From contig NZ_SHLD01000001.1 in assembly GCF_004217615.1 (NCBI RefSeq), positions 1,674,001-1,738,000 on the forward strand: a DNA stretch of 64,000 bases. The letters are read 5' to 3'. The first letter of the stretch is position 1. Every line of letters starts with the position of its first letter. Shown piece after piece: positions 18,019 to 25,812 of this stretch. Source of the DNA: Micromonospora kangleipakensis. Its GTDB lineage: Bacteria; Actinomycetota; Actinomycetes; Mycobacteriales; Micromonosporaceae. The notes under the pieces are model-generated. The model made no database searches and was not told the origin of the DNA. It worked only from the letters and a program-made list of their open reading frames with translations. Made by a program: the position numbers and the translations under genes.

Positions 18019-19161
18019 ATGGGCGACGAGTTCGACGTGATCGTGGTCGGGGCGGGGCCGGCCGGCTCGGCCGCCGCGCTGACCGCCCGCCGGACCGGGG
18101 CCCGGGTGCTGCTGCTGGACCGGGCCGACTTTCCCCGGGACAAGGCCTGCGGGGACGGGATCGCCGCGCACGCGCTGGACGTCCTGGCCGAGCTGGGCGT
18201 CACGGACGCCGTCGACGGGTACGCCCCGCTGCCCGCACTGCGGCTGGTCGGCCCCGGCGGCGGTGCGGTGGCCCGGGCGCTGCCCCGGCCCGCGTACACG
18301 GTGCCCCGGAAGGTCTTCGACGCCCGGCTGGTGGCGGCGGCGGTCGCGGCCGGTGCGGAGCTGCGCCGCCACACGGTGCGCCGGGTGGAGCTGCGGGACG
18401 GCCGGGTGGTGCTGGACGGGGAGCTGTCCGGGCGGGCGGTGGTCGGCGCGGACGGAGCCGGCTCGGTGGTCCGCCGGGCGCTCGGCCATCCGGTGAACCC
18501 GGACCGCCACCTGGCGCTGGCCATCCGGGGGTACGCCCCGGCGCTGCCCGGCCCGCCCGAGCAGCTCATCGTCACCTCGGCGCCGCGCTGGCCGGCGTAC
18601 GCCTGGTCCTTCCCGATCGGTGACGGGCGGGCGAACGTCGGGTACGGGGAGGTGCTGCGCGGCGAACCGCTGACCCGGGCCCACCTGGTGGACCGCCTCG
18701 CCGCGCTGCTGCCCGGCGCGGACCTGGCGACGGTCACCGAGCTGCGGGCCCACCACCTGCCGCTCTCCACCCACCGGCCGGCGCCGGGGCGGGACCGGGT
18801 GGTGCTGGCCGGCGACGCGCTCTCGTTGATCAACCCGTTCACCGGGGAGGGCATCTTCTACGCGCTGCGGTCCGGCGCGCTGGCCGGCGCGGCGGCGGCC
18901 GGCTCCCCGGGGCAGGCCGCCCGCCGGTACGCCGAGACGCTGCGCCGGCGGCTCGGCGCGCACCTGCGGCACAGCTCGGTCGCGGCCTGGCTGGCGCGGC
19001 GCCGGCGGGTGGTCGACGCGGCGGTCCGGGCGGCCCGCCGCGACGACCGGGTCTACCGGACGGTGGTGGAGCTGGGGCTGGGTGACGGACGGCTGGACGC
19101 CCGCACGCTGGCCATGATCGGCATCGGTCTCCCGACCGGGGATCGGGCTCCGCGGCACTGA
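18019..19161 (+). CDS. Geranylgeranyl reductase family FAD-dependent oxidoreductase (380 aa)
   Basis: Flavoprotein that in this family saturates double bonds of prenyl chains; actinobacterial members include MenJ, which reduces the menaquinone side chain. Visible: FAD-binding FDVIVVGAGPAGSAAAL (N-terminus), DRADFPRDKACGDGIAAHAL with the conserved CGDG, VVGADGAGSVVRR, and RVVLAGDALSLINPFTGEGI with the second flavin motif GD. The start has GGGAGGGAGGG upstream. The adjacent cis-prenyltransferase gene 29 bp downstream fits an isoprenoid role. Whether the substrate is menaquinone, a polyprenyl lipid or another prenyl compound cannot be read here. Confidence 0.85.
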   Translation: MGDEFDVIVVGAGPAGSAAALTARRTGARVLLLDRADFPRDKACGDGIAAHALDVLAELGVTDAVDGYAPLPALRLVGPGGGAVARALPRPAYTVPRKVFDARLVAAAVAAGAELRRHTVRRVELRDGRVVLDGELSGRAVVGADGAGSVVRRALGHPVNPDRHLALAIRGYAPALPGPPEQLIVTSAPRWPAYAWSFPIGDGRANVGYGEVLRGEPLTRAHLVDRLAALLPGADLATVTELRAHHLPLSTHRPAPGRDRVVLAGDALSLINPFTGEGIFYALRSGALAGAAAAGSPGQAARRYAETLRRRLGAHLRHSSVAAWLARRRRVVDAAVRAARRDDRVYRTVVELGLGDGRLDARTLAMIGIGLPTGDRAPRH

Positions 19162-19192
19162 TCTTCAACCGGGGTCGCTACCCTGCAAGGTG

Positions 19193-19963
19193 ATGACTCT
19201 GCGGAAACTCCTCTACTCCGTGTACGAGCGCCGGCTGACGGCGAGGCTCGCGGGCAAGCCGGTGCCCCGGCACGTCGGCGTGATGTGCGACGGCAACCGC
19301 AGGTGGGCCCGGGAGATGGGCTTCGTCGACCCGAACGACGGCCACCGGATGGGCGCCGAGCGGATCAAGGAGCTGCTGCGCTGGTGCGACGCCGCCGGCG
19401 TGGGACACGTCACGCTCTGGCTGCTCTCCACCGACAACCTCTCCCGGCCGGCTACGGAGCTGGACCCGCTGCTCCAGATCATCGAGGACCTCACCACCGA
19501 GCTGGCCGAGGACGGCAACCCCTGGCGGCTGCGGATGGTCGGCGCGCTCGACGTGCTGCCCGCGCCGCACGCCGCCGCGCTGAAGGCCGCCGAGGAGCGC
19601 ACCCGGGACCGCAGCGGCGGCGCCCAGGTCAACATCGCGGTCGGGTACGGCGGCCGGCGGGAAATCGCCGACGCGGTCCGCTCGCTGCTGCTGGAGCACG
19701 CGGCGAACGGCGGCACGATCGAGGAGCTGGCCAACTCGATCGACGTCGACCACATCTCCGAGCACCTCTACACCAAGGGCCTGCCCGACCCGGATCTGAT
19801 CATCCGGACCAGCGGTGAGCAGCGCCTCTCCGGCTTCATGCTCTGGCAGTCGGCCCACTCGGAGTTCTACTTCTGCGAACTCAACTGGCCGGACTTCCGG
19901 CGCGTCGACTTCCTCCGCGCCCTGCGCTCCTACGCCACCCGCCAACGCCGCTTCGGCGCCTGA
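19193..19963 (+). CDS. uppS: Isoprenyl transferase, cis-prenyl diphosphate synthase (256 aa)
   Basis: Makes Z-type polyprenyl diphosphates (decaprenyl or undecaprenyl), the lipid carriers for wall synthesis. Visible family motifs: HVGVMCDGNRRWAREMG (catalytic Asp and NRRWA), GHRMGAERIKELLRWC, VTLWLLSTDNLSRP, VNIAVGYGGRREI, and the C-terminal DLIIRTSGEQRLSGFMLWQSAHSE followed by WPDF. The enzyme length is typical. GTG-ATG tandem starts occur at 19190/19193; TACCCT is 8 nt before the ATG, favouring ATG 19193 on a leaderless mRNA. Faces otsB. Confidence 0.94.
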   Translation: MTLRKLLYSVYERRLTARLAGKPVPRHVGVMCDGNRRWAREMGFVDPNDGHRMGAERIKELLRWCDAAGVGHVTLWLLSTDNLSRPATELDPLLQIIEDLTTELAEDGNPWRLRMVGALDVLPAPHAAALKAAEERTRDRSGGAQVNIAVGYGGRREIADAVRSLLLEHAANGGTIEELANSIDVDHISEHLYTKGLPDPDLIIRTSGEQRLSGFMLWQSAHSEFYFCELNWPDFRRVDFLRALRSYATRQRRFGA

Positions 19964-19980
19964 CCCACGCTTCGCCGATC

Positions 19981-20001
19981 GACCCCGGCCAAAAGGGGGT
20001 C
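19981..20001. terminator. Small hairpin between convergent uppS and otsB
   Basis: GACCCC (19981-19986) pairs with GGGGTC (19996-20001) around a 9-nt loop; the right arm overlaps the otsB stop codon. Weak stem, but in the only place a shared terminator could be. Confidence 0.4.
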
Positions 20002-20824
20002 AGGTGAGGTGGGGGAGGGCGTTGGTGAGGAAGGTGGCCAGCGCGGCGGGGGAGTCGAGGGTGAGGTCGGCGGCGTCGGCCACCTCGTGACCGGTCTCCG
20101 GGTTCGCGACGGCCACGCAGACGCCCACGAAGTCGGGGTCGGCGGCGGCGCGAGCGCGCAGCGCGGCGAAGGCTTTGATGTCGGAGACGTCGTCGCCGAA
20201 GTACCAGGCGCCGCCGGCGTCGCGGACGATCTCGCCGATCACCATGCCCTTGTCCCGGTCGACCGGGGGCTTGAGCTCCAGCACCATCCGGCCGGCCTGG
20301 CAGCGCAGCCCGAGCCGCTCGGCGCGGGCCCGGCCCCACTCCTGCACCAGGTCGCCGAGCTGCGGGGCGGTGCGCCAGTGCAGGGCGACGGAGAGCCGCT
20401 TGAACTCCACCAGGGCGCCGGGCGGCAGCTCGGCGCGGGCCTGCTCGGCCAGCTCCGACATGGTGGGCACCCAGGGCAGGGCGGCCGGCTCGGTGACCGT
20501 CTCGCCGCCGGAGTGGCTGTGCTCCAGGCCGTAGAGCCCGTACAGGTCGATCCCGGCGAGGCCGCCGAGGTGGTCGCGGAGGAAATCCACCGGCCGCGCG
20601 GACACGATGGCGATCCGGCGTACGAGCGGGGCGAGCACCTCCAGCGCGGCGAGCACCTTCGGGGCGGGCTGGACCGCGGTCGGGTCGTCGTCGACCGGCG
20701 CGAGGGTGCCGTCGAAGTCGAAGAAGAGCACCGTGTCGGCGGCCCGCTCGGCGGTGGCACGCCAGGCGTGCTCGGCGTCCAACGGGGTCTTCGGCTGCTG
20801 GTTGCCCAGATTCAACGGCGGCAC
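20000..20824 (-). CDS. otsB: Trehalose-phosphatase (274 aa)
   Basis: HAD-superfamily phosphatase that removes phosphate from trehalose-6-phosphate. Visible: VLFFDFDGTLAPVDDDPTA with the nucleophile and acid/base aspartates, IAIVSARPVDFLR (motif II serine), GLYGLEHSHSG, ELKPPVDRDKGMVI (motif III lysine) and GAWYFGDDVSDIKAF (motif IV acidic pair). I chose the GTG at 20824 because TACGCT is 7 nt upstream; an upstream ATG at 20857 would add 11 residues but lies before that hexamer. No OtsA gene is nearby. Confidence 0.92.
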   Translation of the reverse strand: MPPLNLGNQQPKTPLDAEHAWRATAERAADTVLFFDFDGTLAPVDDDPTAVQPAPKVLAALEVLAPLVRRIAIVSARPVDFLRDHLGGLAGIDLYGLYGLEHSHSGGETVTEPAALPWVPTMSELAEQARAELPPGALVEFKRLSVALHWRTAPQLGDLVQEWGRARAERLGLRCQAGRMVLELKPPVDRDKGMVIGEIVRDAGGAWYFGDDVSDIKAFAALRARAAADPDFVGVCVAVANPETGHEVADAADLTLDSPAALATFLTNALPHLT

Positions 20825-20894
20825 GCGCGACAGCGTACCCCGGGCGGTGCGGCTCATTCGTGGCCGAGATGTGACGCTCAGCCGTTGGGGAGTT

Positions 20895-21248
20895 TCAACG
20901 TTCAGCGGCCCCCCGTCCCCGGCGTCCGAACGGCACGACGGCCGCCTCCTGGCCGTGGCTGAGCAGGTAGCCCTCCACGAAGCCGGTGTTCCGGTCGCCG
21001 GTGTGCGCCTCGATCTCGTTCAGCCGAGCCACCAGGAACTCGGTGAGCGCGCTGACCCGGTCGTTGAGCCGGTCGTGCAGCTCGGCGACGACGGCGAGGA
21101 CCGCCGCGGTGCCGGCGGTGGTGAGCGCGAAGAGGTTGACGACCAGGGGAAGCTGCCCGCCGTTGATCACGCCGACCACCACGTTGCCGGTCACGCACGA
21201 TGTCACCGACACCACCGCGACCACGACTGCCAACCATTTCAGGGTCAT
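20895..21248 (-). CDS. Small membrane protein, two helices plus acidic/helical tail (117 aa)
   Basis: The ATG at 21248 is preceded by AAGGAGGGG, a strong ribosome-binding site. Residues 4-24 and 33-53 are membrane helices, followed by a helical segment ELHDRLNDRVSALTEFLVARLNEIEAHTG and a short basic end. No function can be assigned. It lies between otsB and the regulator at 21427-21867, all on the minus strand. Confidence 0.65.
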   Translation of the reverse strand: MTLKWLAVVVAVVSVTSCVTGNVVVGVINGGQLPLVVNLFALTTAGTAAVLAVVAELHDRLNDRVSALTEFLVARLNEIEAHTGDRNTGFVEGYLLSHGQEAAVVPFGRRGRGAAER

Positions 21249-21426
21249 GGACAGACCCCTCCTTCTGTCCCGCAGGGCTGGGTTCGGCCTTGTCCCGTCC
21301 CCCCGCCGATGACGAGCCCAAGCAGTACGAATAGGGACGCTAGCGCGCCCGTTCCGGCCCCGGAGGGAAACGATCGGGTCTGCCCTACCGTTCTTTCGCC
21401 ATCTGAGGAACCACCCGGCTTGTTTA

Positions 21427-21867
21427 CTATCCGGCCTGCTTGCCTCGTTTTCCGGCATCGACGGGGAGCGTCGGACGATAGGCGAGGTAGCGAATGGTTT
21501 CCCGGATGTGGAACTTCTCGGCGTCCGACACATTCGGATCCACCAGGCGACGGAGCAGCGCCTCGACGTCGGGGTCCATCGGCGGCGGCGTGGGGGCGCT
21601 GCGGGGTGGAGCCGTCCGGTCCCAGCCGAGCGCCGTGAAGGCGGTCGCCGGGTTGAGGCCCAGCCCCTCGCAGAAGGCGACCACCCGCTCCGCCTCCGGG
21701 TCGCTGGCCCAGTCGCCGCGTACCCACCGGTTGATGGTCTGGCGGGAGACGCCGGTGCGGCGGGAGACCTCGGTGCCGCTCCAGGCCCGCATGGCCCGGG
21801 CGTCGTCCAGCGCGCGACGTACGAAGGTGGCGAAGGCGATCTTCCGTGCGTTGGCCGTCTCGGTCAC
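21427..21867 (-). CDS. Helix-turn-helix transcriptional regulator, XRE-like (146 aa)
   Basis: The DNA-binding segment is visible in the first half: SGTEVSRRTGVSRQTINRWVRGDWASDP, the helix-turn-helix, followed by EAERVVAFCEGLGLNPATAFTALGW. The rest has a Pro-rich linker and a helical end (DPDVEALLRRLVDPNVSDAEKFHIRETIRYLA). The likely start is the GTG at 21867, 6 nt after TACCGT, indicating a leaderless transcript; a longer form would begin at 22053 without such a signal. The divergent small genes from 22132 may be its targets; GTCACG repeats between them could be its operator (inference). Confidence 0.8.
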   Translation of the reverse strand: MTETANARKIAFATFVRRALDDARAMRAWSGTEVSRRTGVSRQTINRWVRGDWASDPEAERVVAFCEGLGLNPATAFTALGWDRTAPPRSAPTPPPMDPDVEALLRRLVDPNVSDAEKFHIRETIRYLAYRPTLPVDAGKRGKQAG

Positions 21868-22131
21868 CCCGTGACGGTACGACCAGTCATCGGTCCCCGG
21901 ACCGCCGGGCACGCTGCTGTCACGCGGACGTGACGGCTCTCCCGGATTTCCGGTAAACGATCCAGCGCTGTTCTTGAGGGGTATCACCCGGGCAGAATAG
22001 ATGCCCACCAGTACGGCGGTAAACAGACGAAAAGCTGATACTGTCACGCTCATGAGACAACTTACGGTGTGTCACGTGGATGAGACGACGAGTGCTCACA
22101 TGCGTCACTCCGCGGGTTCCAGGGGGGTCCG
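21868..22131. promoter_or_regulatory. Divergent regulatory region with GTCACG repeats
   Basis: 264 bp between the HTH regulator and the 113-aa gene. GTCACG and its complement form an inverted repeat (21919-21934, 4-nt spacer). TGTCACG recurs at 22042-22048 and 22070-22076 in direct orientation. This could be an operator for the divergent regulator; no binding data are implied. Confidence 0.4.
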
Positions 22132-22473
22132 GTGACCGAACTCGCCACTCGCGCCCAGGCGTTCGGCCTGATCGCGGAGGGGGTGGCCGCCGGGCTGAGC
22201 GCGCCATGGCGCCTCTACCTCGCCCGGGGTTGCCGCTACCTGTCCCTCAGCGTCGGGGACCGGGACGAGTGGAACGCCTGGCGTACCCACCTCGGCTGTC
22301 CGGAACTGAGCGTCCGGGTCTACGACGCCGGCGGCGAGATCCGGCGCTCCTCGGTCGCCGAGGTCGTCCTGGACGGCTGCCGGATCAGCGTCGAACTGGT
22401 GGAGGAGGTCAGCACCGCCGATCTGGAGCGGCTGCTGGTCGTCGACCCCGCGGTCGAGCCGGAGGAGCGATGA
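22132..22473 (+). CDS. Small soluble protein of unknown function (113 aa)
   Basis: Begins with GTG at 22132. The composition is mixed alpha/beta (LATRAQAFGLIAEGVAAGLSAPWRLYLARGCRYLSLSVGDRDEW... in short segments) with no transmembrane helix or catalytic motif. I do not recognise the family. Its stop overlaps the ATG of a 19-codon ORF (ATGA), which in turn overlaps the following gene, so the three are probably translated in series. Divergent from the HTH regulator. Confidence 0.65.
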   Translation: MTELATRAQAFGLIAEGVAAGLSAPWRLYLARGCRYLSLSVGDRDEWNAWRTHLGCPELSVRVYDAGGEIRRSSVAEVVLDGCRISVELVEEVSTADLERLLVVDPAVEPEER

Positions 22474-22529
22474 CCCGGCGGGCGACCGCGACGCCCGGCG
22501 GCCCGACGCCGGCGGGGGCGGCCGGATGA
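22470..22529 (+). CDS. Tiny coupled ORF, 19 codons
   Basis: Reads MTRRATATPGG and then PTPAGAAG before TGA. Its ATG overlaps the TGA of the upstream gene, and its own TGA overlaps the next gene's ATG (both ATGA). It may be a real micropeptide, or simply a relay that keeps ribosomes moving between two genes. No homology can be judged at this length. Confidence 0.35.
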   Translation: MTRRATATPGGPTPAGAAG

Positions 22530-22966
22530 GCCCGTTCCTCGCGGTCTTCCTCGTCCTCGTCCTCGGGTCGACCAGCTACGCGGCGGGCCGGCTGCACGGC
22601 CAGCTGAGCTACCGGATCGGCTACCGCTTCGGTTACCGGCAGGGCTACTTCGACGGTGACCGGGGCGCCTGGAACCGCCGGCGCCGCGACGCCCAGGCCG
22701 CCGTCGCCTCGGCCCTGACCCGTCCGGTCGTCGTCCCCGGCTCCGCCGCGGTGCCACCGGTCGGCGAAGGCCCGCGCGCCGGTACGGCGTCCGCGGTCGC
22801 CCTCGGCGGCCGGCCCGCGCCGGGGGCGTCCGCCCGCGTCACGGCGACCGCGCAGCTCGGCGGGATCGCCACCCGGCAGGGCACGACCTACACCGGCTCC
22901 TCGTTCACCGCGTCGGTCGTCGGCGGCCGGCATCCGGGCGGGACGCTGGTCCGCCGGCAGGGCTGA
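22526..22966 (+). CDS. Single-pass membrane protein with GYR repeats (146 aa)
   Basis: An N-terminal membrane helix (residues 3-20, FLAVFLVLVLGSTSYAAG) is followed by a tyrosine/glycine/arginine motif, GYRFGYRQGYFDGDRGAW, in which GYR/GYF recurs with a four-residue period, then a low-complexity Ala/Gly/Val region to the end (ATRQGTTYTGSSFTASV). ATG overlaps the preceding tiny ORF. No family recognised. Likely co-transcribed with the two upstream small genes. Confidence 0.6.
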   Translation: MSPFLAVFLVLVLGSTSYAAGRLHGQLSYRIGYRFGYRQGYFDGDRGAWNRRRRDAQAAVASALTRPVVVPGSAAVPPVGEGPRAGTASAVALGGRPAPGASARVTATAQLGGIATRQGTTYTGSSFTASVVGGRHPGGTLVRRQG

Positions 22967-23171
22967 GGCCCGCCAGGGACACGGTGCGTCGTCCGCGGCG
23001 GACGCGCACCGTCGGGACCACGTCAGACCGGTGACGATGGTCCCGCCGGCCGGGATGCGCGCAGGGGGCATGCATCCCGGCCGGATCCGCCGCCCGGCGT
23101 TCACGCCCCGGTCGGCTGGGATCCGCGGCCGCCCACTAGCCGAAGGGCCGTGACGCGGCTAGCGTCTAGTC

Positions 23172-23315
23172 ATGGCACGGGGTTCTCCCGGGCCAGCCGG
23201 CCAGCCCGGATCTGCGACCTCGCGCACGGGGCCCGCATCCGACCCCGTGTCCACCGGGCACCGGACGAGGCGGAACACGGGTGGCCGGGTGCCCATCCGC
23301 GGAGCAGGCCTGTGA
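23172..23315 (+). CDS. Possible leaderless leader ORF coupled to phoH (47 aa)
   Basis: ATG at 23172 lies 6 nt after TAGCGT (23160-23165), the same architecture as other genes here. The ORF runs 47 codons and its TGA overlaps the downstream GTG of phoH in GTGA. The peptide is Gly/Pro/Ser/Arg-rich ([13 protein letters not shown]...) with no domain. About three quarters of its third codon positions are G or C, lower than the neighbouring genes, so it may be a regulatory leader rather than a conserved protein. If real, it would place phoH under translational coupling and explain the long gap 22967-23311, in which I see no other gene. Confidence 0.4.
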   Translation: MARGSPGPAGQPGSATSRTGPASDPVSTGHRTRRNTGGRVPIRGAGL

Positions 23316-24724
23316 CGACTCGCCGTACCCCCGCCGGTGCCGACCAGACCCCGGCCGCGACTGCCACGACCCGCCGGACCACCCGCAGCCGCCGCACGGC
23401 GGCCGCGCCGGTCGGCACCGAGGAGCCCCGACCAGCCGGCCAGGCCTTCGTCCTGGACACCTCGGTCCTCCTCTCCGATCCCGCGGCGTTCCACCGCTTC
23501 GCCGAGCACGAGGTGGTGCTGCCCCTGGTCGTCATCTCCGAACTGGAGGGCAAGCGCCACCACCCGGAGCTGGGCTGGTTCGCCCGGCAGTCGCTGCGCA
23601 TGCTCGACGAGCTGCGCGTGAAGCACGGGCGGCTGGACCGGCCCGTCCCCGCCAACGACCAGGGCGGCACGCTCCGGGTCGAGCTGAACCACACCGACGA
23701 CGGGGTGCTGCCGCCCGGCTTCCGGAACGAGTCGAACGACGCCCGGATCCTCTCCGTGGCGCTCAACCTCGCCGCCGAGGGGCGCGAGGTCACCCTGGTC
23801 AGCAAGGACATGCCGCTGCGGGTGAAGGCGGCCTCGGTCGGCCTGCGGGCGGACGAGTACCGGCACGGCCAGGCCAGCGACCCGACCTGGACCGGCATGG
23901 CCGAGCTGGAGCTGGGCGAGGAGGAGATCGCCCGGCTGTACGCGGGCGAGACGCTCGACCTGGACGCGGCCGCCGGGCTGCCCTGCCACACGGGTCTGGT
24001 GCTGCACTCGGCCCGTGGCTCGGCGCTCGGCCGGGTGCTGCCCGACAAGACCGTACGACTGGTCCGCGGTGACCGGGAGGCGTTCGGCGTGCGCGGCCGC
24101 TCGGCCGAGCAGCGGGTGGCGCTGGACCTGCTGCTGGACGAGTCGATCGGGATCGTCTCGCTCGGTGGGCGGGCGGGCACCGGCAAGTCGGCCCTGGCGC
24201 TCTGCGCCGGGCTGGAGGCGGTGATGGAGCGCCGCCGGCACAAGAAGGTGATCGTCTTCCGCCCGCTCTACGCCGTCGGCGGTCAGGAGCTGGGGTACCT
24301 GCCCGGGTCGGAGTCGGAGAAGATGTCGCCCTGGGCCCAGGCGGTCTTCGACACCCTCGGCGCGGTGGTGCACGAGAACGTGCTGGACGAGGTCACCACC
24401 CGGGGCATCCTCGAGGTGCTTCCGCTCACCCACATCCGGGGGCGGAGCCTGCATGACGCCTTCGTGATCGTCGACGAGGCGCAGTCGCTGGAGCGGGGGG
24501 TCCTGCTCACCGTCCTGTCCCGGATCGGCCAGGGGTCGCGGGTGGTGCTGACCCACGACGTCGCGCAGCGGGACAACCTGCGGGTCGGGCGGCACGACGG
24601 GGTGACCGCGGTGATCGAGGCGCTGAAGGGCCATCAGCTCTTCGCACACGTCACGCTCAGTCGTTCGGAGCGGTCGCCGATCGCCGCCATGGTGACGGAT
24701 CTGTTGGAGGACATTCCGCTCTGA
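23312..24724 (+). CDS. phoH: PhoH family ATPase with N-terminal PIN domain (470 aa)
   Basis: PhoH2-type toxin/RNase-helicase architecture. After a basic, Ala/Thr-rich extension, a PIN RNase domain begins at [17 protein letters not shown] (first catalytic Asp) and includes [13 protein letters not shown]. The C-terminal PhoH P-loop ATPase shows Walker [22 protein letters not shown]-type sensor [15 protein letters not shown], Walker B FVIVDEAQ and [13 protein letters not shown] place the start at the GTG at 23312 with GGAGCAGG just upstream; an in-frame start at 23150 exists but has poor coding character. In mycobacteria PhoH2 pairs with a small upstream antitoxin-like gene; the leader ORF here could be analogous but shows no antitoxin motif. 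Confidence 0.88.
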   Translation: MTTRRTPAGADQTPAATATTRRTTRSRRTAAAPVGTEEPRPAGQAFVLDTSVLLSDPAAFHRFAEHEVVLPLVVISELEGKRHHPELGWFARQSLRMLDELRVKHGRLDRPVPANDQGGTLRVELNHTDDGVLPPGFRNESNDARILSVALNLAAEGREVTLVSKDMPLRVKAASVGLRADEYRHGQASDPTWTGMAELELGEEEIARLYAGETLDLDAAAGLPCHTGLVLHSARGSALGRVLPDKTVRLVRGDREAFGVRGRSAEQRVALDLLLDESIGIVSLGGRAGTGKSALALCAGLEAVMERRRHKKVIVFRPLYAVGGQELGYLPGSESEKMSPWAQAVFDTLGAVVHENVLDEVTTRGILEVLPLTHIRGRSLHDAFVIVDEAQSLERGVLLTVLSRIGQGSRVVLTHDVAQRDNLRVGRHDGVTAVIEALKGHQLFAHVTLSRSERSPIAAMVTDLLEDIPL

Positions 24725-24767
24725 CAGCGGTTCCCTGCCGGGTTTGTCCTGGCCTGAGGGTATTCAC

Positions 24768-24787
24768 TTTGTGGCCCAGGTCACAAA
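24768..24787. promoter_or_regulatory. CRP-type palindromic site
   Basis: TTTGTG-N8-CACAAA, containing TGTGG-N6-TCACA, one base from the CRP consensus TGTGA-N6-TCACA used by actinobacterial CRP/Rv3676-like regulators. It sits 223 bp upstream of the transglycosylase-like gene. CRP control of cell-wall lytic (Rpf) genes is known in mycobacteria, so the position is plausible. Confidence 0.55.
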
Positions 24788-25009
24788 TGAGGCCCTTGGT
24801 TTCCCATCCGCCTCACTGTGCGCGATGGTGTCCAACGAGCGCCCACGCACCATGAAGATCGTCGGTCATCGTTCGCCCCAGGCGACGGAGATCGGTGAAC
24901 GCCGGTGCGTCGGCTGCGACCCGAGGGGTCGGGGCGCTCACGGCGCCGACGCGGCCACGGACGGCCAGGCGTCGCGCCGTGTCCTTGCCCCCGACGAAGG
25001 GACCACTTC

Positions 25010-25696
25010 GTGAGTCGGCTGTGGAGCCGGTTCGGCGCCCGCACGGCCGCTGTCGCGCTGCTCTCCGTGGGCGTTGCCGGCGGCTTCTATCTGGGCGAAG
25101 ACCGGGAAACCCAGCAACAGGGCCTGACCGCGCAGGTCGGCCTCGAGGTCGACCAGGCGGAGTACGCGTACCAGCGTGACCGGCAGGCCGACCACCGACT
25201 GGATTCGGCCAAGCAGCGGGCCGCCGAGTACCAGGCGAAGCTGCGGGCCGCGGCGGCCGCCAAGGAGGCCGCCGAACGGGCCCGCGAGGCCGAGGCCGCG
25301 GCGGCGTCCCGGAAGAAGGAGCGGGACGCGGCGGAAGCCGAGGCCAAGGCCGCCAAGCCGTACGACGGCCCGATCCCGGCCTCCTGCGAGGAGTACAGCG
25401 GCAACCGGGCGATCGGCTGCGCGCTCATGCTCGAGGAGGGCTTCGGCATCGACCAGTTCCCCTGCCTCGACAAGCTCTGGACCAAGGAGAGCGGCTGGAA
25501 CCACAAGGCCTACAACTCCAGCTCCGGCGCGTACGGGATCCCGCAGGCGCTGCCCGGCAGCAAGATGGGCACGGTCGCCGACGACTGGAAGACCAACCCG
25601 GCCACCCAGATCAAGTGGGGGCTCGGCTACATCGAGGGCCGCTACGACGACCCGTGCGGCGCCTGGGCACACTCGCAGAGCACCGGCTGGTACTGA
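25010..25696 (+). CDS. Secreted or anchored lytic transglycosylase-like protein with coiled coil (228 aa)
   Basis: GTG start with AAGGGA upstream. Membrane or signal segment at residues 8-26 (FGARTAAVALLSVGVAGGF), then a long charged helix (residues 45-110: tracts of Ala/Glu/Lys/Arg such as AAAAKEAAERAREAEAAAAS, likely coiled coil), then a compact C-terminal domain with LDKLWTKESGWNHKAYNSSS, GAYGIPQALPGSKM and WGLGYIEGRYDDPCGAW. The ESGW-N-A-S-GAYGIPQ pattern is the active-site region of SLT-type lysozyme-fold enzymes (catalytic Glu in KESGW). It probably trims peptidoglycan. A CRP-type site and a 285-bp leader precede it. Confidence 0.85.
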   Translation: MSRLWSRFGARTAAVALLSVGVAGGFYLGEDRETQQQGLTAQVGLEVDQAEYAYQRDRQADHRLDSAKQRAAEYQAKLRAAAAAKEAAERAREAEAAAASRKKERDAAEAEAKAAKPYDGPIPASCEEYSGNRAIGCALMLEEGFGIDQFPCLDKLWTKESGWNHKAYNSSSGAYGIPQALPGSKMGTVADDWKTNPATQIKWGLGYIEGRYDDPCGAWAHSQSTGWY

Positions 25697-25705
25697 TCCG
25701 ACGCT

Positions 25706-25749
25706 GACGACGGCGGGGTGTGCGGGTGGCCGCACACCCCGCCGTCGTC
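25706..25749. terminator. Strong hairpin terminator after transglycosylase gene
   Basis: Perfect 20-bp inverted repeat (25706-25725 pairs with 25730-25749) around a GTGG loop, 10 bp after the stop codon. Because of it, the in-frame start at 25720 of the following rhomboid frame is unlikely to be real. Confidence 0.85.
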
Positions 25750-25812
25750 GTGTCGCACCGGGACGCGCCGCCCGGGTGGCGGTCGACCGCGATTGCTGAT
25801 AGCCATTGGTAC

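Noticed and set aside
19190..19192. GTG at 19190 as the uppS start
   Set aside because: The ATG three bases later has better spacing from TACCCT; both are possible and the difference is one residue.
24788..25009. Possible c-di-AMP (ydaO-type) riboswitch upstream of the transglycosylase-like gene
   Set aside because: The gene type fits, but I could not find the conserved GxACAGCTAACC-like core or matching stems by eye. A covariance search (RF00379) would decide.
25720..25812. Earlier in-frame start for the rhomboid gene
   Set aside because: It lies inside the perfect 20-bp terminator hairpin of the preceding gene.
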